Shown here one piece after another: positions 13,906 to 18,849 of a stretch of DNA of 18,849 nucleotides. The number at the start of each line of letters is the position of its first letter. Within the stretch, counting starts at the first letter, position 1. Source of the stretch: an uncultured Ruminococcus sp. (GTDB taxonomy: Bacteria > Bacillota > Clostridia > Oscillospirales > Ruminococcaceae); NCBI GenBank assembly GCA_910577575.1, contig CAJTOG010000037.1, positions 1-18,849 on the forward strand. Reading direction: 5' to 3'. Below the pieces are notes generated by a model. That model had not been told where the DNA came from. It saw nothing but the letters and a program-made list of their open reading frames with translations, and made no database searches. Made by a program: the position numbers and the translations under genes.

Positions 13906-14402
13906 TTAAGCAGATTTCCAAATCATAACTATATTAATAATTCACAAATTCTACAAAATATATCAAATATTGAGCTTATTTTATTAAATACACCGATTTA
14001 CAGCCTTAATTTGTATTTATGGAAAATGACGAACAAAAACAGTCGTTTAATGTCATAAGTGAATAACATTGGTAACAGTTCGATAACAAACTTTATCACT
14101 TTCATATTAAAAAATATTACAAATTGTATTTCCGAACCACATCTATACAATGAAACAACGCCATTTGCAGAAAGTATGAATTTATTATATATAAATAAAA
14201 CAATATATTATACTGTTTGTAAATACAAATTCAGTAACTTTTGTTACAAAATTGTAACTGTTTATTGTTTATTATTCAAATCAATCATTAATTTATTAAC
14301 ATTCAGGACATATTGCGTACATTTAATATGTAGCAATTTCACTAAAATCGTGTAAATGTGACATTGGTTTTTGGCGGTAAAATGGAAAAATCGTCAAAGG
14401 TA
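13906..14402 (+). other. AT-rich stretch without a supported gene
   Basis: About 500 bases lie between the helicase-loader terminator and the hydrolase promoter. Open frames here (for example 14059-14355) have no ribosome site, unusual composition and no recognisable product. The stretch contains GTAAC/GTTAC inverted repeats at 14234-14258, a weak ATGAC/GTCAT pair at 14026-14056 and three TAACA copies around 14064-14088. No tRNA or known riboswitch is recognisable. Confidence 0.5.
14234..14258 (+). repeat. Alternating GTAAC / GTTAC inverted repeats
   Basis: GTAAC (14234-14238), GTTAC (14243-14247) and GTAAC (14254-14258) let the middle copy pair with either neighbour. A further GTAAC is at 14072-14076. 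They may be a binding site for a dimeric regulator; no function is shown. Confidence 0.4.
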
Positions 14403-14431
14403 TTGCCTTTTTCCGCAAAATATGGTAGTAT
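14403..14431 (+). promoter_or_regulatory. Promoter of the SleB-like hydrolase gene, with inverted repeat over the -35
   Basis: TTGCCT (14403-14408), a 17-bp spacer and TAGTAT (14426-14431). GGAAAAA (14384-14390) and TTTTTCC (14408-14414) form an inverted repeat that touches the -35, with GCGG/CCGC extending it outward. This arrangement would suit an operator. Confidence 0.5.
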
Positions 14432-14438
14432 TATTTCA

Positions 14439-14456
14439 GCACTTGACGAAGAGTGC
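14439..14456 (+). promoter_or_regulatory. Stem-loop at the predicted 5' end of the hydrolase mRNA
   Basis: GCACT (14439-14443) pairs with AGTGC (14452-14456) around an 8-nt loop. The predicted transcription start is near 14438, so the stem would sit at the very 5' end of the message, where such stems can protect mRNA. Confidence 0.4.
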
Positions 14457-14494
14457 AAATATTTTGAATGCTTTTCAAGGAAAGGATTTGAGTT

Positions 14495-15904
14495 ATGAGA
14501 AAAGCTAAAACTGCAGCAATTATTTTCGGAGGCGTCTCCACTTGTTTATTCGGCGGACTTTTAGGTGTTTATGTTACTGCACCTGTCGTAAGTTCCGCAG
14601 CTCCGGAAAGTGATGCTCAAAGCATTTATAACGTTCAAAGCAAGGAATTGGCAAACACTGCTGTTTTTACTTCAATCGGCACAACAATCACCAAAACAAG
14701 CATAGAATTTACTAAAGCCAACGCTGTAACAACTGTTTCTACTGAAACAACTGCTCCGGCAGGTTCCTATGATACTTATTCAACAATGGCTGTTACATCT
14801 TCTTCCCCGATTACGGCAACAACGGCTGAAACTACTGTTCCTGTTTATACAGATAGAGTTATAATGGCTGATGCAATGTGTAATGCCATTGAAGAAGAAA
14901 TTTCAGAAAACATCGTTGATTTCGGTATATCTGCAGAAAACCTTTCAGATTGCTTTATAGCTTCTGATGAAATTTCAGAAGAAACCATTGAAGATTATTC
15001 ATGGGAAACACCTGCTGATGATTATAATGAAGCAGATACTTCTGAATATAATGAATATGTCGACTCAGCAAATGAATATCTTGAGGAAGAATATTATGCT
15101 CCTGCTTATGAATACATAGTTACTTCCCCTGTTACATCTTATGAAGAAACATATAATACGGATTATTCAACTACAGTTGCTGAAACTTACTTTACAGACT
15201 TGTCTTATGATGATTGTTATAATGATTACTACAATGAATATTACGACTACTATTCCGACTACTACGACGATTATTATTATAGTGATTACTTCCACAATGA
15301 TTTTTATTCGGAGACCGAATCTACAGAAGAAACAGCAATCATATCTACAGAAACAACTGCAACAGAAGCTGTATCAGAAATTGTTACAGAAACAACAACT
15401 ACAGTTGTAGAAACTACCACAGAAGAATCTGCATATGAAACCATTACTGAAGCAACATCTGCAGAAACTATTATTGTGGCTGAAACTTATACGGCTACAG
15501 AAACTCAGACTACAACAGTTGAAACTACTATAGCGACTGAAACTACTACGGTAACAACTCCTGAAACATATCTCCCGATTACTGATTCAGAATACATACT
15601 TTTATGTAACGCTGTTGCAAATGAAGCAGGTTCAAGCTGGATTGGTCTCTATGAAAAAGGAAACGTTGTTGAAGTTATTATGAACCGTGTAAACAGTCCG
15701 CTTTATCCGAACACAATCATTGAGGTTATAACTCAGGTAAATCAGTTCACGGGAAGTGAAAATTATGCTTACCTCGGTACTTATTCACAGTATGTTACCG
15801 ATGAAGTCAAAGAAGCTGTAAACCTTTATTTCAATGAACCTTCATCATTCTTACATAATTACTTCGGATTTTATGGTGATGGTTTCCAGAATTATTTCTA
15901 TTAA
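14495..15904 (+). CDS. Secreted SleB/CwlJ-like cell wall hydrolase with Thr-rich and Tyr-rich regions
   Basis: The 469-residue protein starts with a signal peptide or anchor (about 5-35, ending near SSAAPES). Next come a Thr/Ser-rich linker (55-120), an acidic region (125-200), an extreme Tyr/Asp segment (237-271, with 15 Tyr and 10 Asp/Glu in 35 residues) and a second Thr/Glu-rich linker (275-358). The C-terminal domain (364-about 455) matches the Hydrolase_2 family: CNAVANEAG with Glu377 as likely catalytic acid, then VIMNRVNSPLYPNTIIEVI and NQFTG. SleB/CwlJ members are spore-cortex or vegetative peptidoglycan hydrolases, probably lytic transglycosylases. Linkers of this kind suggest a wall-spanning, possibly glycosylated protein rather than a spore enzyme. 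ATG 14495 has AAAGGA (14481-14486) 8 nt upstream. It stands alone between its promoter and a terminator. Confidence 0.87.
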   Translation: MRKAKTAAIIFGGVSTCLFGGLLGVYVTAPVVSSAAPESDAQSIYNVQSKELANTAVFTSIGTTITKTSIEFTKANAVTTVSTETTAPAGSYDTYSTMAVTSSSPITATTAETTVPVYTDRVIMADAMCNAIEEEISENIVDFGISAENLSDCFIASDEISEETIEDYSWETPADDYNEADTSEYNEYVDSANEYLEEEYYAPAYEYIVTSPVTSYEETYNTDYSTTVAETYFTDLSYDDCYNDYYNEYYDYYSDYYDDYYYSDYFHNDFYSETESTEETAIISTETTATEAVSEIVTETTTTVVETTTEESAYETITEATSAETIIVAETYTATETQTTTVETTIATETTTVTTPETYLPITDSEYILLCNAVANEAGSSWIGLYEKGNVVEVIMNRVNSPLYPNTIIEVITQVNQFTGSENYAYLGTYSQYVTDEVKEAVNLYFNEPSSFLHNYFGFYGDGFQNYFY

Positions 15905-15949
15905 TAAATAAAAAATTCTTGTCCATACAATTTAATTTTTCTGATATGC

Positions 15950-15990
15950 AAAGGCTTTTGAATTACTTCAGAAGCCTTTTTCTTTTTTTT
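15950..15990 (+). terminator. Terminator after the SleB-like hydrolase gene
   Basis: AAAGGCTT (15950-15957) pairs with AAGCCTTT (15972-15979), an inner TGAA/TTCA pair extends the stem, and long T-runs follow (15977-15981 and 15983-15990). Confidence 0.88.
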
Positions 15991-16023
15991 CACATGATTA
16001 TCATAAATATCACAATTTGTCAG

Positions 16024-16052
16024 TTGCTTTTTTCTGCAGAGTATGTTATAAT
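16024..16052 (+). promoter_or_regulatory. ftsH promoter
   Basis: TTGCTT (16024-16029), a 17-bp spacer and TATAAT (16047-16052). AAAGGAG (16067-16073) precedes the ATG by 10 nt. I saw no CIRCE-type or other heat-shock operator. Confidence 0.65.
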
Positions 16053-16083
16053 TTTATCAGAATCTGAAAGGAGATTTTAAATA

Positions 16084-17916
16084 ATGAAAAATGAAAAAAA
16101 TTTTGTCAAACAAATTATTATCTTTACAATTATCAGCCTTGTTTCAATACTTGTGCTGAATGCTGTTATAATGCCGCAGTTCGGCAAAAGAAGTGTAAAG
16201 GATACAAACTATAGCTTCTTTCTTAATCAGCTTGACGAAGGCAATATAACCCAAGTAAAAATTGAGGATTCGGAAATCCGCTTTGAAGTAGAAAACGAAG
16301 ACGGAAAAACCCAGATTTATTCTACGGGACGCATGGACGACCCTGACCTTGTTACCCGCCTTCATAAAGACAAAGACATTATTTTCACTGAAAGCTTTGA
16401 AGAAAGCAATTTACTGCTTGAATTTCTTGTAAGCTGGGTTCTGCCGATTATCTTTTTTATAATTCTCTGGAATGTTTTAATAAAAAGCATGAGCAAGCGT
16501 ATGGGCGGAGGAAATGCAATGCAGTTCGGAAAGAGCAATGCAAAAATTTACGTCAAAGCTCAGACCGGTAAAACATTTGCCGATGTCGCCGGTCAGGACG
16601 AAGCTAAAGAAGCACTTGTTGAAATAGTTGATTTTCTTCATAATCCCGGTAAATATGCTGAAATAGGTGCAAATTTGCCAAAAGGTGCACTTCTCGTAGG
16701 TCCTCCCGGAACAGGCAAAACTTTACTCGCCCAGGCTGTTGCCGGTGAGGCAGAAGTACCGTTTTTCTCAATATCAGGTTCAGAATTCGTAGAAATGTTT
16801 GTAGGTATGGGTGCTGCAAAAGTCCGTGACTTATTTAAACAAGCCAACGAAAAAGCTCCGTGCATCGTATTTATTGATGAGGTTGATACTATAGGTAAAA
16901 AGCGTGACGGAAATTTCAGCGGTAATGATGAACGTGAACAGACTCTCAATCAGCTCCTTACTGAAATGGACGGTTTTGACGGACAGAAAGGTGTTGTAAT
17001 TCTTGCGGCTACTAACCGTCCTGAATCGCTTGACCCTGCACTCCTGCGTCCAGGACGCTTCGACAGACGCATCCCCGCAGAACTTCCTGATTTGGCAGGA
17101 CGTGAAGCAATTTTAAAAGTTCATGCAAAAAAGATAAAAACAGAAGAAAACATAGACTTTAATGCAATTGCAAGAGCTACGGCAGGTGCTTCAGGTGCAG
17201 AACTTGCAAATATTATCAATGAAGCTGCACTCAGAGCTGTAAGGAACGGCAGGAAACTTGTAAATCAGTCTGATTTGGAAGAAAGTGTTGAAGTAATTAT
17301 TGCTGGCTATCAGCGTAAAAATGCTGTCATATCGCAGAAAGAAAAAGAAATTATTGCATATCATGAAATCGGTCATGCACTTGTTGCTGCAAAGCAAAAA
17401 GATTCTGCTCCTGTACATAAAATAACTATTATTCCACGTACAAGCGGTGCTTTGGGATATACAATGCAGGTCGATGAAGGTGAAAAATTTCTGATGACAA
17501 AGGAAGAAGCTCTCGCACGTATTGCAACCCTTACTGGTGGACGTTCTGCTGAAGAACTTATATTCAATACTTGCACAAGCGGTGCTTCCAACGATATTGA
17601 ACAGGCTACAAAAATTGCAAGAGCCATGGTAACACGTTATGGCATGAGCAGCAGTTTTGATATGATTGCTCTTGAAACAGTCACTAACCAGTATCTCGGC
17701 GGAGATACCTCGCTTGCCTGCTCGCCTGAAACAGCTCATAAAATTGATGATGAAATCAATTCACTCGTTAAAAAATCACATGAAAAAGCTGTAAGCATAC
17801 TCACTGAAAATATAAGCAAACTCCACGAACTTGCTCATTTCCTGCTTGAAAAAGAAACCATTACAGGCGAAGAATTTATGGACATTCTTAACAAAGAACC
17901 AGCTATATCCATGTGA
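16084..17916 (+). CDS. ftsH: ATP-dependent zinc metalloprotease FtsH
   Basis: FtsH is a membrane-anchored hexameric AAA+ protease that degrades misfolded membrane and regulatory proteins. The 610-residue product has two membrane segments (about 10-30 and 115-134) around an extracytoplasmic domain. Its AAA+ module has Walker A GPPGTGKT (206-213), Walker B IVFIDEVD (261-268) and the second region of homology ATNRPESLDPALLRPGRFDR (309-328). The protease has HEIGH (427-431) and the third zinc ligand Asp504 in GASNDIEQAT. It is shorter than Bacillus FtsH because the acidic C-terminal tail is lacking. The joint before the protease reads IAGYQRKNAVIS instead of the more usual AGPEKKSRVIS type, so this may be a divergent clostridial paralogue. 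ATG 16084 has AAAGGAG 10 nt upstream. No terminator is visible after it, so the next gene may be partly co-transcribed. Confidence 0.96.
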   Translation: MKNEKNFVKQIIIFTIISLVSILVLNAVIMPQFGKRSVKDTNYSFFLNQLDEGNITQVKIEDSEIRFEVENEDGKTQIYSTGRMDDPDLVTRLHKDKDIIFTESFEESNLLLEFLVSWVLPIIFFIILWNVLIKSMSKRMGGGNAMQFGKSNAKIYVKAQTGKTFADVAGQDEAKEALVEIVDFLHNPGKYAEIGANLPKGALLVGPPGTGKTLLAQAVAGEAEVPFFSISGSEFVEMFVGMGAAKVRDLFKQANEKAPCIVFIDEVDTIGKKRDGNFSGNDEREQTLNQLLTEMDGFDGQKGVVILAATNRPESLDPALLRPGRFDRRIPAELPDLAGREAILKVHAKKIKTEENIDFNAIARATAGASGAELANIINEAALRAVRNGRKLVNQSDLEESVEVIIAGYQRKNAVISQKEKEIIAYHEIGHALVAAKQKDSAPVHKITIIPRTSGALGYTMQVDEGEKFLMTKEEALARIATLTGGRSAEELIFNTCTSGASNDIEQATKIARAMVTRYGMSSSFDMIALETVTNQYLGGDTSLACSPETAHKIDDEINSLVKKSHEKAVSILTENISKLHELAHFLLEKETITGEEFMDILNKEPAISM

Positions 17917-17950
17917 ATTATGTAATAAAATACGAATTTTTAAAAACACA

Positions 17951-17979
17951 TTGACTGTTACGACAAAATATGCGATAAT
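17951..17979 (+). promoter_or_regulatory. Promoter of the small multidrug export family gene
   Basis: TTGACT (17951-17956), a 17-bp spacer and GATAAT (17974-17979), about 36 nt before the ATG at 18016. Confidence 0.6.
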
Positions 17980-18015
17980 ATATTATATTTTACCTGATTT
18001 GAAAGGATTTGTAAA

Positions 18016-18534
18016 ATGAGTGAATTAACAGAATCTTTGACAACATGGCTGGCGGAACACGGAATCCCTGAATGGCTTATCCCGTTTTTTGTATCAATTC
18101 TGCCGATTATCGAACTGAGAGGCGGTATTATTGCCGCACGTATTCTTGACATGGAGCTTTGGAAAGCTATATGGGTATGCATGATTGGAAATATTCTTCC
18201 AATACCTTTCATACTGCTGTTTATTGATAAAATATTTGATTTTCTCAAAAAACATAAAGTTCCGCTTCTCACCAAGGTTATAATATTCCTTGAAAACAAA
18301 GCCATGAATAAAAGCGGTTCTATGGAAAAAGGTGAATTTTTCTTCCTGCTGTTTTTCGTAGGTATTCCTCTTCCAGGTACCGGTGCATGGACAGGTTCGC
18401 TTATTGCCTCACTTCGTAAGATTCCGCTAAAAAAAGCTGTACCTGCTATTTTCCTGGGTCTCTGCCTTGCATCTGCGATTATGTGTACGCTATGCTATGG
18501 ATTCCCTGAAGTATTTGCGAAAATGTTTGGTTAA
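18016..18534 (+). CDS. Small multidrug export family membrane protein (PF06695, COG2426)
   Basis: The 172-residue protein is mostly membrane-embedded. Hydrophobic stretches lie at about 20-44, 50-71, 107-131 and 141-162. The family landmarks are LPIIELRGGI (29-38), with the Glu33/Arg35 pair in the first segment, GNILPIPF (58-65), and GIPLPGTGAWTG (116-127). The paired proline/glycine loops resemble the re-entrant hairpins of the DedA-like superfamily. The export name is historical: transport of drugs has little direct support and lipid or ion transport is equally possible. ATG 18016 has AAAGGA 8 nt upstream. It has its own promoter 34 bp after ftsH and a terminator right after its stop. Confidence 0.9.
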   Translation: MSELTESLTTWLAEHGIPEWLIPFFVSILPIIELRGGIIAARILDMELWKAIWVCMIGNILPIPFILLFIDKIFDFLKKHKVPLLTKVIIFLENKAMNKSGSMEKGEFFFLLFFVGIPLPGTGAWTGSLIASLRKIPLKKAVPAIFLGLCLASAIMCTLCYGFPEVFAKMFG

Positions 18535-18540
18535 AAATTT

Positions 18541-18576
18541 TTCCCCATAAGGATTTTTCCGTATGGGGAATTTTTT
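18541..18576 (+). terminator. Terminator between convergent genes
   Basis: TTCCCCATA (18541-18549) pairs with TATGGGGAA (18562-18570), followed by six T (18571-18576). On the minus strand AAAAATTTTT follows, so it may also work for the converging gene, though less clearly. Confidence 0.85.
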
Positions 18577-18580
18577 ATAA

Positions 18581-18849
18581 TCAAATAAATGCCTGTTTCT
18601 TAAGAACTGCTGTAATAATTCTTCCAAGTACAGCAAAATAATTCATGTCGCTGACAGACCATTTATTGAATCTTCCGATATAACAAAAAGAAATCATTCC
18701 TTTAATAATACTCTCATCAGTCATAAGATATTGTATAGCTCCACCGATATTTTCTTCTGTAAGCTGTTTAAAAGCCTTGTCTTCACGTCCCTCAAGTTCG
18801 TTCACATTGTCAATAACAAATATACCATCACCTGAAAAATGCTCTGTAT
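18581..18849 (-). CDS. C-terminal end of a GAF-like domain protein (N-terminus outside window)
   Basis: The minus-strand frame is open from the right edge to the TGA at 18583-18581 and gives the last 88 or so residues of a protein. GDGIFVIDNVNEL, then IGGAIQYLMTDESIIKGMIS, and WSVSDMNYFAVLGRIITAVL follow the strand and helix order of the end of a GAF domain. The pattern runs from a central helix region through a core strand with small polar loop to a terminal helix. GAF domains bind small ligands or act as dimerisation modules in signalling proteins. Here the domain would be the last one in the protein, and what precedes it is not visible. A GTG at 18805 is internal, not the start. Confidence 0.6.
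   Translation of the reverse strand, partial: TEHFSGDGIFVIDNVNELEGREDKAFKQLTEENIGGAIQYLMTDESIIKGMISFCYIGRFNKWSVSDMNYFAVLGRIITAVLKKQAFI

Noticed and set aside
14026..14056. ATGAC/GTCAT hairpin in the AT-rich gap
   Set aside because: Only 5 bp with a 21-nt loop, expected by chance in this composition.
13876..14058. 60-codon open frame after the helicase loader
   Set aside because: It begins inside the loop/stem of the terminator and has no ribosome site.
14059..14355. 98-codon open frame in the AT-rich gap before the hydrolase gene
   Set aside because: It starts at a GTG with no ribosome site, has AT-driven composition with no recognisable domain, and is probably a chance frame.
14341..14494. 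A c-di-AMP (ydaO-type) or other known riboswitch before the hydrolase gene
   Set aside because: Such riboswitches often precede wall hydrolases, but none of the conserved ydaO elements are visible and the predicted leader is too short.
15141..15410. 89-codon frame rich in Ile/Thr/Gln within the hydrolase gene
   Set aside because: It is the +1-frame shadow of the repetitive Tyr/Thr codons of the real gene.
1..18849. CRISPR array, insertion sequence, prophage or toxin-antitoxin pair
   Set aside because: I looked for regular direct repeats, terminal inverted repeats with transposase frames and paired small genes, and found none.

Overview
This window looks like the chromosome of a low-GC Gram-positive of the class Clostridia, probably Ruminococcus-like (Oscillospiraceae/Ruminococcaceae). 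The evidence is AT-rich DNA, strong AAAGGA/GGAGG ribosome binding sites, several TTG start codons, a tRNA-Tyr T-box upstream of tyrS, a DnaD/DnaI-type primosome pair, the MurT/GatD lipid II amidation pair, and secreted enzymes with long Thr/Ser-rich linkers. There are no mobile-element genes, CRISPR arrays or phage genes. Most of it is ordinary core chromosome, and the unusual material lies in small details.

Layout. (1) 1-2954, minus strand: murT-gatD (lipid II isoglutaminyl synthase), then a lipoprotein whose C-terminus begins a GH25 lysozyme domain and runs off the left edge. The lysozyme gene has its own promoter inside the end of gatD. (2) 3054-8482, plus strand: one tightly packed operon of thyX, a DUF2156 GNAT-fold protein, a DJ-1/PfpI protein, 5-formyl-THF cyclo-ligase, mltG and a U32 protein of the TrhP type. 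Three junctions overlap by exactly 8 bp. ThyX and the cyclo-ligase share folate chemistry, and mltG next to a U32 gene matches the Bacillus yrrL-yrrN/O neighbourhood. (3) 8595-10452, minus strand: promoter, tyrosine T-box (UAC specifier), a 68-aa two-helix membrane protein, a 39-codon ORF resembling the tail of a sugar-nucleotide epimerase, tyrS and a terminator. (4) 10493-11779, plus strand: a perfect-consensus promoter, tRNA-Thr(GGU), a terminator, and a membrane-anchored SGNH hydrolase. (5) 11828-13905, plus strand: dnaD and a DnaI/DnaC-type helicase loader, closed by an 18-bp stem terminator. (6) 13906-14494: an AT-rich gene-free stretch ending in the control region of a SleB-like secreted hydrolase with a very Tyr-rich segment. 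(7) 16024-18576: ftsH and a small-multidrug-export (PF06695) membrane protein, each with a promoter. (8) Right edge, minus strand: the end of a GAF-like protein.

Working together: much of the window serves the cell envelope (lipid II amidation, GH25 lysozyme, MltG, SGNH esterase, SleB-like hydrolase, FtsH) and translation or nucleotide supply (TyrRS, tRNA-Thr, U32 tRNA-modification candidate, ThyX). I see no convincing undescribed multigene system. The best leads are the T-box leader cistrons before tyrS, the Tyr-rich hydrolase with its control region, and the MurT/GatD-lysozyme cluster.
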